From: Myxococcales bacterium
GTDB lineage: Bacteria > Myxococcota_A > Polyangia > Haliangiales > Haliangiaceae
Length of the DNA: 64,000 nt
Reading direction: 5' to 3'
Assembly (NCBI GenBank): GCA_016717005.1
Contig: JADJUF010000021.1
Span: 124,001-188,000, forward strand
Below, one piece after another: positions 32,596 through 50,056 of this stretch. The stretch's first letter is position 1. Each line of letters opens with the position of its first letter. The notes under the pieces were generated by a model, which saw nothing but the letters and a program-made list of their open reading frames with translations, did no database searches and was not told the origin of the DNA. Both the position numbers and the translations under genes were made by a program.

Positions 32596-33783
32596 TCAGA
32601 ACTGCCCCCCCAGCGTCACGCCCGCGCCGTCGCCGCTGACGGTCGGCGCCAGGCTGGACAGCGGGCCGACCTCGTCGCGATCGAACCAGTACAGGAGCGC
32701 GCCGGTGACGCCGACCGCGAGCGCGGCGCCGCCCAGGCCCAGCGCCAGCGCCCGGCGGTCGTCGCGCTCGACCCGCAGCGCGTCGTAGCGCGCGACCTCG
32801 TCGATCGACAGGCCCCGGCTGGCCCGCCGGTCGGCCAGCTCGGCGGCGTCGGCGTCGGACGAAAACGCGAACGTCGTGGCGACGACGCTGCCGGCCGCGA
32901 GCGCGCCGGCGCCGTAGAGCACCCAGGTCGCCGCCCGGCGCTGACCGGTGACCGGCTGCCGAGCGCCGACCGTGAGCGCCTCGCCGCGCGCGACGTCGAC
33001 CTCCTGGGCGAAGGTCCGGCGCCCGCGGCGCGTGACGGTGACGAGGTGGCGGCCGGCCGCGATCGCGACCGCGTGCTCGCGATCGAGCGTCGCGCCGCGC
33101 CCGTCGATGGCCACCGTCGAGCCGCCCGCGGCCTTGATCGTCAGGCGCGCGGGCAGCGCGTCGAGCTCGACCTCGACCGGCACCAGCGCCCCCTCGAGCG
33201 TCGACACCGGCAGGGTCCGGCTGGCGTAGCCGACGGCGGTCGCGACCACCTCGTGGGTGCCGACCGGCAGCTCCTTGACCAGCGGCAGCGGCACCGGCGC
33301 GCCGCCGTCGATCGACACCTTGACGTCGGCGATCGCCGACGTGAGCGTGACGCCGGTGACCCGGGCCATGATCGGGGCCGCCCCGCCACCGCCGCCGCCC
33401 AGCCTGGCCAGCAGCGGCTCGAGATCGCCGAGCGCGGCGGTCGCCTCGACGACGCGGTCGCCCTGCGGCGCCTGGTCGACGTACGCGCGGTACAGCGCGA
33501 CCGCGCGGCGCAGGTGGGCCGGGTCCTTGTCGGTGGACTTGGCCCAGGCCAGGCGGTAGGCCTGCGCCGCCGAGAACGCGATCCCCGGCAGCGGCAAGGT
33601 CGCGTACGCCTGCTCGAACGAGCCGGCGGCGTGGGCGAAGTCGCCGGCGCTGAACAGGCGCTCGCCGGTGCGGAAGTGCTTCTCGGCGGTCTTGCGGTCG
33701 TCGGCCGCCGCCGGGGCGGCGACCAGCGCGAGCGCGGCGAGGACGGCGAGGCCCGAGGCGCGGGCGGCGGTGCGGGCGCGCAT
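32596..33783 (-). CDS. TPR/PEGA-type periplasmic protein
   Basis: 395 residues with a signal peptide (LAVLAALALVAAPAAADD). A TPR-like region (KHFRTGERLFSAGDFAHAAGSFEQAYATLP and AQAYRLAWAKSTDKDPAHLRRAVALYRAYV) is followed by two PEGA-like beta segments (ADVKVSIDGGAPVPLPLVKELPVGTHEVVATAVGY; STVAIDGRGATLDREHAVAIAAGRHLVTVTRRG). Two C-terminal hydrophobic helices follow. Third gene of the kinase operon, its ATG overlapping the previous stop (ATGA). Such proteins are common beside myxobacterial Ser/Thr kinases; exact role unknown. Confidence 0.8.
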   Translation of the reverse strand: MRARTAARASGLAVLAALALVAAPAAADDRKTAEKHFRTGERLFSAGDFAHAAGSFEQAYATLPLPGIAFSAAQAYRLAWAKSTDKDPAHLRRAVALYRAYVDQAPQGDRVVEATAALGDLEPLLARLGGGGGGAAPIMARVTGVTLTSAIADVKVSIDGGAPVPLPLVKELPVGTHEVVATAVGYASRTLPVSTLEGALVPVEVELDALPARLTIKAAGGSTVAIDGRGATLDREHAVAIAAGRHLVTVTRRGRRTFAQEVDVARGEALTVGARQPVTGQRRAATWVLYGAGALAAGSVVATTFAFSSDADAAELADRRASRGLSIDEVARYDALRVERDDRRALALGLGGAALAVGVTGALLYWFDRDEVGPLSSLAPTVSGDGAGVTLGGQF

Positions 33784-36404
33784 CACTGGCCCTCCCCCGC
33801 CGCGAGCCCGGCGCCGCCGGGCACGTGGCCCTGGGTGTAGGTCACGACCTGGCGCAGGCGCTCGACGTCGGGCCCGACGCCGACGACCAGGTCCTCGACG
33901 TGATCGCCGTCGACGTCGACCGATCTCACCGACAGCGCGGTCCGGACCGGCTGGTCGATCAGCCCGGCCGCGCCGGCCTCCACCGGCGGCGGGTAGCGGC
34001 CGTCGGCGCCCGGCGTCGACACCAGCAGCGCGCGGTTCAAGGTCGCGATCACCAGCGACCGCGGGCCGCCGCCCGGCGGCGCGATCGCCGCGATCGACAG
34101 CGGCAGCGTCGAGGCGGGCAGCGGCACCCGCTCGGGCTCGGCCGCGAGGTCGCGCCAGATCAACACCTCGGCGCCGCCGACGTCGGTCCCGACCAGCGCG
34201 ACCAGCGCGAGGCCGCCGTCGTCGATCGCGACCGTCGACAGCGCGATCGGCGCGCCCAGCCCACCCGAGCCGCCCAGCGGCGTCGACGTCATCAGGGCGC
34301 ACGCGTCCGGACAGCCGGTCACCGGCACGACGAAGCCCTTGCCCGCCGCGTCGATCGCGATCACCCGGGGCAGCTCGCCCGGGCGCGCGAGCACGGTGAC
34401 CTGGGCGCCGAGCAGCGCCAGGCCCGCCGCATCGACGGCGCCGGCGCGGCGCTCGGTCATCCGGCCGCTGGCGTCGGCGCGGTAGAAGCGCACGCTGGCG
34501 CTGTGGACGTCGGGCAGGCCGAAGCGCGGCGTGAGCTGCACCGCCAGCGCGGCGATCACGTCGGCGCCCTCGAGCGGCACCGCGACCACGGCGGGGATCG
34601 CCAGCAGGGACCCGTCCGGGGCCGCGGGCTCGGTCGCCGGGTACAGCGGCGCCGACATGCGCTGGCTGGCCGAGCCGAGCACGAACGTGAGATCGACGCC
34701 GCCCCCGGCGTGCTCGTCGTACAGGATCAGATCCTCGGCGCCGTCGGGTGGCGTCAGCAGGCCGACGTGCTCGACCGCGATCGCGGCCGGGCGTTGCAGC
34801 GCGCCGGTCCGGATCGCCGCGCCCGGCACGCCGCCGATGACGCCGTAGGCGATCCGCAGATCGACCCGGGCCGGCGCGTCGGTGTCGGTCAGCATCGCGA
34901 CGTCGTCGGCGCCGTTGCCGTCGAAGTCGCCGGTCCAGACCGCGCTGACCGGGGCCGACACCAGGAACGGCGCCGCGGTGAAGCTGTCGACCGGGCTGCC
35001 GGCCAGGAAGACGTCGAGGGTGTTCAGGCTGCTGCGCACCGCGATCAGGTCGGCGCGGCCGTCGCCGTTGAGGTCGCCCTGGGTCGCGCGCACCCAGGTC
35101 TCGTCGAACGACCCGACCCGGACCAGCTCGGTGGTCTCGCAGTCCCAGGTCACGCCCGGCGCGCCGCAGGCGAGCGCGAGCCCCCCGTCGGCCGTCACCA
35201 GATCGATCGTGCCGTCGCCGTTGAGGTCGAGCCACGCGACCGCGTCGGGCGCGTCGGTGTAGATCCCGGGCGAGCCCTGGGCGCGCAGGCGCAGCCGGCG
35301 CGGCGGCTCGAAGCCGGTCGCGGTGCCGCGGGCGATCCGCACCTCGACCCGCCCGCCGAGCAGCTCGCTGGTGATCGCGACGTCGTTGCGCCCGTCGCCG
35401 TCGACGTCACCGACGGACGCGGCGCGCGCGTCCTGGCCGGTGATCGAGCCGACCGGCAGGAGCGCGCCGGCGGCGCCGGGCGCGACCGGGACCCGGTAGA
35501 GGTCGATCGCGCTCGAGTCGTCGAGGCCGGGCCCGTCGGCGAACACCAGCGCCGCCAGCGCCACGCTGGGCTCGGTGCCCGCGGTCGGCGGGAACCAGGC
35601 CCACGGGATCGGCCCGGTCACGAGGCGGTCGGGATCGCGCCCGTCGTTGAGCGGGTACCCTTCGGCGCCGATCGCGATCACCGGGCAGCCAGCCAGCAGC
35701 GGGCAGTCGACGCCGAAGGCCAGCGTCGCGACGAACGCCGTCGCCAGCCCGCGGCGCCCGCCGACCGTGTACCGGAACCGGGCGGTGCGGAACGGCCCCG
35801 AGATCGCGTCGGACGACACGGTCGGCTGCAGCGTCGGCGACAGGAGCTCGGCCTCGTCGCCGAGCATCAGGTTCAGCGCGAACCCGACCGAGGTCACGAC
35901 GTCGAGCTTGCCGTCGTCGTTGAAGTCGCCGGCGGTCGGCGCCGACAGGAGCGGTTGGTTCGGGACCAGCGCGGTCGCCGCGAAGCCGGCGCCGGCGGCG
36001 CCGGTGCGCACGTCGATGCGGACGTCGTCGATCAGCACCAGATCGGGATCGCCGGCGCCGTCGAGGTCGCCGATCAGCAGGTACTCGGCGTTGACGACCT
36101 GCTCGTCGGCGCGCACGAACCGGCCGTCGGCGACCACGCAGGTGCCGGCCGCGTCGCACACGGCGGTCGCGGGACAGTCGGCGTCGCTCGCGCACAGGAG
36201 CCGGCACGCCGCGGTAGTGCCGGCCTGGCCGCAGTCCGCGCCGGGGCGGTCGCAGTCCTCGCCGAGCGCCGGCTCGACCAGCCCGTTGCCGCAGGTGCCG
36301 GGATCGGCGCCGGGCAGCGACGTGCACGCCGCGGTGATCAGCAGGAGCGCGAGCGTGGGGGCGAGCGCGCTCCCCGCGCGCGCGCCGATTCGGCGTCGGT
36401 GCAT
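33783..36404 (-). CDS. FG-GAP/VCBS-repeat lipoprotein
   Basis: 873 residues. Signal peptide with lipobox ITAAC. A Cys-rich segment follows (CGNGLVEPALGEDCDRPGADCGQ, CASDADCPATAVCDAAGTC), resembling myxobacterial EGF-like/DUF4215-type heads. The rest carries repeated calcium-binding-like units of integrin-alpha/FG-GAP type: GDLDGAGDPDLVLID, GDFNDDGKLDVVTS, GDVDGDGRNDVAIT, LDLNGDGTIDLVTADG, GDLNGDGRADLIAV, GDFDGNGADDVAML, VDVDGDHVEDLVVGVG. Probably a surface beta-propeller. Sits between the kinase and TPR/PEGA genes. Confidence 0.85.
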   Translation of the reverse strand: MHRRRIGARAGSALAPTLALLLITAACTSLPGADPGTCGNGLVEPALGEDCDRPGADCGQAGTTAACRLLCASDADCPATAVCDAAGTCVVADGRFVRADEQVVNAEYLLIGDLDGAGDPDLVLIDDVRIDVRTGAAGAGFAATALVPNQPLLSAPTAGDFNDDGKLDVVTSVGFALNLMLGDEAELLSPTLQPTVSSDAISGPFRTARFRYTVGGRRGLATAFVATLAFGVDCPLLAGCPVIAIGAEGYPLNDGRDPDRLVTGPIPWAWFPPTAGTEPSVALAALVFADGPGLDDSSAIDLYRVPVAPGAAGALLPVGSITGQDARAASVGDVDGDGRNDVAITSELLGGRVEVRIARGTATGFEPPRRLRLRAQGSPGIYTDAPDAVAWLDLNGDGTIDLVTADGGLALACGAPGVTWDCETTELVRVGSFDETWVRATQGDLNGDGRADLIAVRSSLNTLDVFLAGSPVDSFTAAPFLVSAPVSAVWTGDFDGNGADDVAMLTDTDAPARVDLRIAYGVIGGVPGAAIRTGALQRPAAIAVEHVGLLTPPDGAEDLILYDEHAGGGVDLTFVLGSASQRMSAPLYPATEPAAPDGSLLAIPAVVAVPLEGADVIAALAVQLTPRFGLPDVHSASVRFYRADASGRMTERRAGAVDAAGLALLGAQVTVLARPGELPRVIAIDAAGKGFVVPVTGCPDACALMTSTPLGGSGGLGAPIALSTVAIDDGGLALVALVGTDVGGAEVLIWRDLAAEPERVPLPASTLPLSIAAIAPPGGGPRSLVIATLNRALLVSTPGADGRYPPPVEAGAAGLIDQPVRTALSVRSVDVDGDHVEDLVVGVGPDVERLRQVVTYTQGHVPGGAGLAAGEGQ

Positions 36405-36450
36405 GCGACCTCTGTGGGCAAAGGACTGCGAGGCGCCGGCGGTGCGCCGG

Positions 36451-38043
36451 TCACTTCTTCTTGAACGGATCTTCGAGCATCGGGTTGCCGCTGCCGTGGC
36501 CGCCGGGGGGCCGCTTGGGACGCTTGCCCGTCGGCGTCGGCGTCGGCGTCGGCGCGGCCGTGAGGTTCACGATCACGCTCGTGGCCGCGCTCGGCGTCAC
36601 CGGTTGCGTGGCCGTGACGAACCCCGGCGCCTGGATCGTCAACTCGACCGCCGCGTCGCCGCGGGCCAGCGTGAGCGTGCCCGGCAGGGTCGCGGTCGCG
36701 CCGTCGGGACCGATCACCTCGGCCCCGGCCGGGGTCCCCGACAACGTCACCGTGACCGTGGCCGGCACCGGCGGCGGGGTCGGCGCGGGCGCGGGCGGCG
36801 TGGCCACGGGCGGCGCCGCCGCGCGCGGCTTCGACGACGAGCTGGTGGCCTTGACCACCACCACCGCGGCGATCGCGCCGACGAGGACCACGCCGGCGAT
36901 CGCCACGAGCGCGCGCCGCGGGCGCGCGGGCGCGGGCCGATCGAGCGCGCCGAGCTCGCCGGTCGTCGACGGCGCCGCCGTCACGACGGCGGTGGTCGGG
37001 CTCGCCATCGTCGGCGCGGTGCCCATGACCGGGCGCGCGGCCAGGTCGATCGTCTCGGCCGAGGCGATCGGCCTGGTCGACGGCGTGGGCGTGCGCAGGC
37101 TCGGCGCCGGGGTCTGGCGCTGCAGCTGCGCGCTCGACCGCGCCACCGGCAGGGCCACGCCGCTCGACTCGGCCGACTGCTCGAGCGCGCCCATCGCCGC
37201 GGCCAGGCTGGCCGGGCGGGCCGTCGGCTCCTTCTCCATCATCGCCGTGATCGCGTCGTCGAGCGCGCTCAACCCGGGCACCACCTCGGACAGCCTCGGC
37301 GCCGGCTCGCCGATCTGCTTCATCAGGATGTCCATGTAGTCGTCGCCGTCGAACGGCACCTGCCCGGTCAGGAGCTCGTAGGCGACGCAGCCGAACGCGT
37401 AGATGTCGGTGCGGTGGTCGACGTCGCGGCCCCGGCACTGCTCGGGCGACATGTAGTACGGCGTGCCGATCGGCGCGCCGGTCCGGGTCTTGTGCATGCC
37501 CTCGGGGGCGCCGCCGAACGCCTTGGCGATGCCGAAGTCGAGCAGCTTGGGGAACCACCCGCCCTCGGGGTCGGCGACCAGGAAGATGTTCTCGGGCTTG
37601 ATGTCGCGGTGGATGATGCCCTTGTCGTGGGCGGCGTCGAGCGCCCGCGCCACGCCGCGCAGGACCGGCACCGCCTCCTCCAGCGTCAGGCGGCCGTGCT
37701 GCTCGAGGTAGGCGTCGAGCGGCTGGCCCTCGAGCAGCTCCATGACGAAGTAGTGGCGGCCGTCGTCGAGCTGCCCGAACCCGAAGATGTCGATGATGTG
37801 GCGGTGGCGGATCTGGTTGACCGATCGGGCCTCGGCGACGAACCGCGACACCATCTCGGGCTGGGCCGAGTACGCCCGGGACAGCACCTTGATCGCCACC
37901 TCCTTGCCGATCAGCGGGTGGGTGGCCCGGAACACCGTGCCGAACCCGCCGGCGCCGATCAGCGCGTCGATCACGTACTCCCCCACCTGCTGGCCTGGGG
38001 CCAGATCGGCGGTGGCGGCTCCGGTCGGGGTCGAGGTGGGCAT
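36451..38043 (-). CDS. Hanks-type Ser/Thr protein kinase with PEGA-like tail
   Basis: 530 residues from ATG 38043; upstream in-frame codons have no family support. Kinase domain about 22-290: Gly loop GAGGFGTVFRA, catalytic Lys52 (VAIKVL), HRD with Asp147 (IIHRDIKPEN), DFG 169-171, and GTPYYMSPEQ. A Pro/Thr-rich juxtamembrane linker leads to one membrane helix (about 378-397) and an extracytoplasmic PEGA-like domain (TVTLSGTPAGAEVIGPDG...). Followed by the FG-GAP lipoprotein and TPR/PEGA genes on the same strand, which may be its periplasmic partners. Confidence 0.93.
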   Translation of the reverse strand: MPTSTPTGAATADLAPGQQVGEYVIDALIGAGGFGTVFRATHPLIGKEVAIKVLSRAYSAQPEMVSRFVAEARSVNQIRHRHIIDIFGFGQLDDGRHYFVMELLEGQPLDAYLEQHGRLTLEEAVPVLRGVARALDAAHDKGIIHRDIKPENIFLVADPEGGWFPKLLDFGIAKAFGGAPEGMHKTRTGAPIGTPYYMSPEQCRGRDVDHRTDIYAFGCVAYELLTGQVPFDGDDYMDILMKQIGEPAPRLSEVVPGLSALDDAITAMMEKEPTARPASLAAAMGALEQSAESSGVALPVARSSAQLQRQTPAPSLRTPTPSTRPIASAETIDLAARPVMGTAPTMASPTTAVVTAAPSTTGELGALDRPAPARPRRALVAIAGVVLVGAIAAVVVVKATSSSSKPRAAAPPVATPPAPAPTPPPVPATVTVTLSGTPAGAEVIGPDGATATLPGTLTLARGDAAVELTIQAPGFVTATQPVTPSAATSVIVNLTAAPTPTPTPTGKRPKRPPGGHGSGNPMLEDPFKKK

Positions 38044-38181
38044 TCGTCGAGAGGTACGACAGCGTACGGTGGGCGAGGTTAATTCTTGCACGCTCGGGGC
38101 CACCCCCGCCAGGGTGCGGCCGATCACGACGCCCCTGCCCTGCGCCCCACGCCGGGGCTGTCCCACATCACCACCGTCACA

Positions 38182-38249
38182 CCGACGCCGAAAATGCCGA
38201 CACCCCGAGGACGCACCCTCGAGGTGTCACCGTCCGTCCACACCGCCCG
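38182..38249 (-). repeat. 68-bp conserved hairpin/terminator-like element, copy 1
   Basis: Nearly identical to 41375-41442. On the minus strand it reads a 12-bp stem with one mismatch (GACACCTCGAGG / CCTCGGGGTGTC) followed by GGCATTTTCGG. It lies about 70 bp downstream of the minus-strand gene ending at 38317, so a shared terminator family is the simplest reading. The remaining bases of 38044-38316 hold nothing else recognisable. Confidence 0.7.
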
Positions 38250-38316
38250 CCGACGCGGAACGATCTGCGCCGTTTCGGGTGATGTCGGCGGCGAAGCGGG
38301 CGCCGCCCGAGGCGCG

Positions 38317-39336
38317 TCAGGCCCGGGTCAGGCGGTGCAGGTCGAGGATGGCCGTGGTCGACTGCACCTCGCCGCACGAGCTGAGCGCGTAGGTGCCGGG
38401 GGCGACCTCGAGCCGGACCGCGTCGTCGCCGAGGCGCTTCTTGCCGAGCACGTCGGCGGGTTCGGCGTCGCCGTCGACCAGGTACAGCGCGCGGCTCGTG
38501 CCGACGACCACGCGCTTGCGGGTCTTCTTCCAGCGCTTGTCCGGCACCGCCAGCGCGGTGGCCACGGCCTGGGCCCGGTCGTCGGCGCCGAGCTGGCGGT
38601 AGATGATGATGTGCGGGCCGTCGATGATGAACCCCGACGGATCGGGCGAGTCGAAGACGATGCCGCGCTTGCCCTTGGCGTAGTCGTCGCCGCTGACCAG
38701 CAAGATCTCCGCGCCTTCGCTCTCGGCGAGCTTGAGCCCCTTGGCGATCTTCTTGCTCGTCGCGGTGGCCGGCGCGTCGAGCCAGGCATCGGGGTCGGGC
38801 TTGGCCTTCGCCGGCTTGGCCGCGGCGATCTCGACGCCGTCCTTGCGCAGGCGGATGACCTGGAACATCCGGCGGCGATCGGGCTTGACCTGGTTGGCGA
38901 CGTCGACCAAGTAGTCGCCCGGCGGCAGCTCGATCGCGAGCGCGCCTTCGGCGGGCGCATCGTGCGCGGTCGCGAAGTCGACGAAGTGCAGCGGGCCCCT
39001 CACCGCCAGCCGCAGCGCGGTCGGCGCCAGGTCGGTGGTGGCGTCGGGCTTCCACTTGGCGCCGGCGTCCTGCGCGACCACGTTCTCGAGGTCGATCATG
39101 CGGGTGAAGAACCCGCCCCACGGCCGCGGGTGCCACGCGGTCTCGCGGCCGCTCGGCAGCACCAGCACCGGGCCGCCGATGTCGAGGAGCACGGGCGCCT
39201 CTTCGCCGGTGCCGCGGTGGTGGGGCGTCAACGCCTTGGTGGCGCGCGCGCGCAGCTTGGTCCACGCCGCGACGTCGTGCCCCGACAGCACCAGCGGGCC
39301 GTACATCCAGTTGGAGTCGCCGATCCAGGATGGCAT
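38317..39336 (-). CDS. Imm21-like (immunity-family) protein, tentative
   Basis: 339 residues, no signal peptide. The N-terminal ~85 residues resemble the Imm21 family: GPLVLSGHDVAAWTKL..., a central APVLLDIGGPVLVLPSGRETAWHP and GGFFTRMIDLENVVAQ, comparable with the family pattern GPLILLP...VLVLGDEP..TAWLP..GGLLVRW. The remainder, with repeated RxL/VEIA and GIVFDSPDPSGFIIDGPH segments, is unassigned and could be a second related domain. No toxin gene is visible nearby. The assignment rests on my memory of the family and should be tested by profile search. Confidence 0.4.
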   Translation of the reverse strand: MPSWIGDSNWMYGPLVLSGHDVAAWTKLRARATKALTPHHRGTGEEAPVLLDIGGPVLVLPSGRETAWHPRPWGGFFTRMIDLENVVAQDAGAKWKPDATTDLAPTALRLAVRGPLHFVDFATAHDAPAEGALAIELPPGDYLVDVANQVKPDRRRMFQVIRLRKDGVEIAAAKPAKAKPDPDAWLDAPATATSKKIAKGLKLAESEGAEILLVSGDDYAKGKRGIVFDSPDPSGFIIDGPHIIIYRQLGADDRAQAVATALAVPDKRWKKTRKRVVVGTSRALYLVDGDAEPADVLGKKRLGDDAVRLEVAPGTYALSSCGEVQSTTAILDLHRLTRA

Positions 39337-39523
39337 CGGGCGATGGTAGCGCGCGCCTCGGCCGCGAAGACCAGCGCGCGAGGAAGATCGTCAGCGCGCG
39401 GCCGGGTGGACGCCTCGACCGGCCGATCGGTCGAGATCAACGCGACGCGATCGTTCGTGCACTGGTTGTCGCCGGCGGCCAGGCCGAGCGCCACCAGCGG
39501 CGAGCCCGCGTGGCCGCGATCGC

Positions 39524-40540
39524 TCAGTCGCAGCCGAAGTAGGTCGAGAACGCGACGTCGGTCGCCGGGCCATCGGGCGGTGCGGCGCGCGGCCCGAGGT
39601 CGCGATAGCCGACGTAGCTGGTCTCCAGCGACATCCCGTGATCGAACCGACCGTGGCCGGTGATCAGCTCGACGTGGCCGTCGCGATCGCTGTCGAACAG
39701 CCCCACCGCGCGCAGGCCCAGCTCCTCGTCGACCTCGGCCACCAGGGTCGGCGCGCCGGTCGCGGGCAGCGCGAAGATCGCGCGCACCACCTCGGGCGCC
39801 GGGTCGCACGACGCCTCGCGCAGCTCGTAGGTCGCCGCCGCGACCATCCACGCGCCATCGGCGCCGACGAACAGCGTGGTCGCCAGCCCGTCGCGGTCGA
39901 TCTCGCGATCGCGCCCCTGCCGCTTGACCCCGGGCAGCCGCTTGAACGCGCGCTCGACCGCCGCGCGCTGCGCCGGCGTAGCCTTGGTCGGCGTCGCGAA
40001 CCGCGGCTCGGCCCGGTCGGTGACCACGATCGGATCGCAGCCCGGCGCGGTGGTCAGCTCCCCCACCACGATCGGCCCCTCCCCCAGCTCAGCCTCGCCG
40101 TTGTCGAGCCCCAGCCAGTAGACCCCGCCGATCGTGGTCGGGCAGCGGTGCCCTGCGCGATCGTACGCCGCCACCGCCGTCCCCACCGCCGCGCGCCAGG
40201 ACGCGGGCAGCCCGTCGCCCGGGACCACCCGCGGCTGCACGCTCGAGTTCGGCGTCGCCTCGATCCGCATCGGCGGCGGGTACGTCGTCGGCGCCACGGC
40301 CGCCGCGCCATCGCTCGGCGCGAGCCACCCCGCCAGCGGCACGAACCGCCGCTCCGCCAGCGCCACCACCGGCACCACCACGTCGCCCCGCCAGCGCACC
40401 GTCAGCGCCGCGTCCACGCTCGCGCCCGCGTCGGCCTCTGGCCTCGCCGCCGCGTCGCGCGCGGGGCTCGCCCCTCGCCCGCCCGACTCGGCGCCCCGAC
40501 CACATCCGCACACCAGCACGAGGATCATCGCGGTCCGCAT
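39524..40540 (-). CDS. Hypothetical lipoprotein
   Basis: 338 residues from ATG 40540, chosen because it gives a short signal with VCGC lipobox (lipid Cys near 13). A low-complexity Ala/Arg/Asp segment follows. The mature part includes YWLGLDNGEAELGEGPIVVGEL and a C-terminal FDSDRDGHVELITGHGRFDHGMS that resembles a single FG-GAP-like calcium loop. Ends FSTYFGCD. The domain is not recognised; probably surface-exposed. Confidence 0.65.
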   Translation of the reverse strand: MRTAMILVLVCGCGRGAESGGRGASPARDAAARPEADAGASVDAALTVRWRGDVVVPVVALAERRFVPLAGWLAPSDGAAAVAPTTYPPPMRIEATPNSSVQPRVVPGDGLPASWRAAVGTAVAAYDRAGHRCPTTIGGVYWLGLDNGEAELGEGPIVVGELTTAPGCDPIVVTDRAEPRFATPTKATPAQRAAVERAFKRLPGVKRQGRDREIDRDGLATTLFVGADGAWMVAAATYELREASCDPAPEVVRAIFALPATGAPTLVAEVDEELGLRAVGLFDSDRDGHVELITGHGRFDHGMSLETSYVGYRDLGPRAAPPDGPATDVAFSTYFGCD

Positions 40541-40781
40541 CGCCGAAGTATCGCGCACGCGCTGGCCCCGGCGCCACGCACGCGCGCCTCACGACGCCGC
40601 GGCATCCTGGCTCACGGCACGACCGGCACCGGCCGCCCCGCGGTGATGTCCAGCCAGCCAGGTCGCGGACCCGCGGCAGCGTCTCCGGCAGCGCGCATTC
40701 GCACAGCCGCGGCAGCGGTGTGGACGCTGATATGATCGCGGCGCGAGGAGGCGGCATGCATCGAGACCGAAGGTGGAGCAG

Positions 40782-41336
40782 ATGACGCGCCGCAGGACGA
40801 GCGCGAACGAGAAGCCGCGGGCACCGGTGAAGACGAAGGGGACCGCGAAGGCCAAGGGGACCGCGAAGGCCAAGGGGACCGCGAAGGCCAAGGGGACCGC
40901 GAAGGCCAAGGGGACCGCGGCGACGACGACGCACGAGCTCCGGATCAGCGTCGACGCCGGCAACATCACGCTCGCGGACATGGCCTACCTGATCACGAAC
41001 GGGAGCGAAGACTTCACGCCGCACGCCGACGACGCGGGCTCGCTCGCGATCCTCCCCGTGGTGCAGGGCCGGTGCGCGCTGCAGGTACGGATCGATACCG
41101 CCCCACCGATCGAGGCGCACCTCGAGCTCGACGTCATGTCGGGGCGCCTGTTCGTCGGCGACGTGGCCCAGGTGTTCACCGACGACGGCGCCTGGCAGCG
41201 CTTCCTGAAGAAGACGAAGCTGCTGACGATTGGCGGCCGCCGCATGCGCTCGTTCGACACGACCAGCGATGGCGAATTCGTCGTCGTCATCGAAGCCCCA
41301 CCGCCGGCGCCGGCACGGGCCGCACGCCCGACTTGA
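40782..41336 (+). CDS. Small hypothetical protein with GTAKAK tandem repeat
   Basis: 184 residues from ATG 40782 (GGAG a few bases before; a GTG three codons upstream is possible). Residues ~18-41 are four perfect copies of KGTAKA encoded by an 18-bp tandem repeat (40834-40905). The C-terminal ~135 residues are balanced and globular-looking (ELRISVDAGNITLADMAYLITNG, VFTDDGAWQRFLKKTKLLTIGG). The basic linker recalls nucleic-acid-binding tails of histone-H1-like bacterial proteins, but no known domain is recognised. Only plus-strand gene in the rpoC-rpsL block. Confidence 0.7.
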   Translation: MTRRRTSANEKPRAPVKTKGTAKAKGTAKAKGTAKAKGTAKAKGTAATTTHELRISVDAGNITLADMAYLITNGSEDFTPHADDAGSLAILPVVQGRCALQVRIDTAPPIEAHLELDVMSGRLFVGDVAQVFTDDGAWQRFLKKTKLLTIGGRRMRSFDTTSDGEFVVVIEAPPPAPARAARPT

Positions 41337-41374
41337 CCGACGCCGCCGGCGCGCGCCCGCTGGCGCGGACGACG

Positions 41375-41442
41375 CCGACGCCGAAAATGCCGACACCCCG
41401 AGGGGTCAGCCTCGAGGTGTCACCGTCTGTCTACGCCGCCCG
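41375..41442 (-). repeat. 68-bp conserved hairpin/terminator-like element, copy 2
   Basis: Shares a 29-bp identical core (CCGACGCCGAAAATGCCGAC followed by ACCCCGAGG) and the CCTCGAGGTGTCACCGTC arm with copy 1; the loop differs. It lies about 70 bp downstream of the rpoC stop on the minus strand and is the best terminator candidate for the rpoBC operon. Confidence 0.7.
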
Positions 41443-41512
41443 ACTCACGCTGAACGCGCCGTGCGAGTCGGTGTGACCACCGACGCAGGAGCGCCCCTGC
41501 ACCTACCTGGGC

Positions 41513-45669
<4,157 letters not shown>

Positions 45670-45772
45670 GGGCTCCTCGGTCAGTGCGGGCAGGCTAGCC
45701 GCCGGCGGCGGATCCGTGGCCGATGGCGCCACGGACCAGAAACAGCACGGCGGTGACAGGTAAAATCAGCGT

Positions 45773-45805
<33 letters not shown>

Positions 45806-45850
45806 CGCGAGCGAGCCCGGGGGGTGCGGCCGGCCGGCGACGCGCCGGGC

Positions 45851-50056
<4,206 letters not shown>

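Noticed and set aside
33825..36464. 879-residue open frame antisense to the FG-GAP gene
   Set aside because: Shadow; the minus-strand gene has signal peptide and recognisable repeats, this frame has none.
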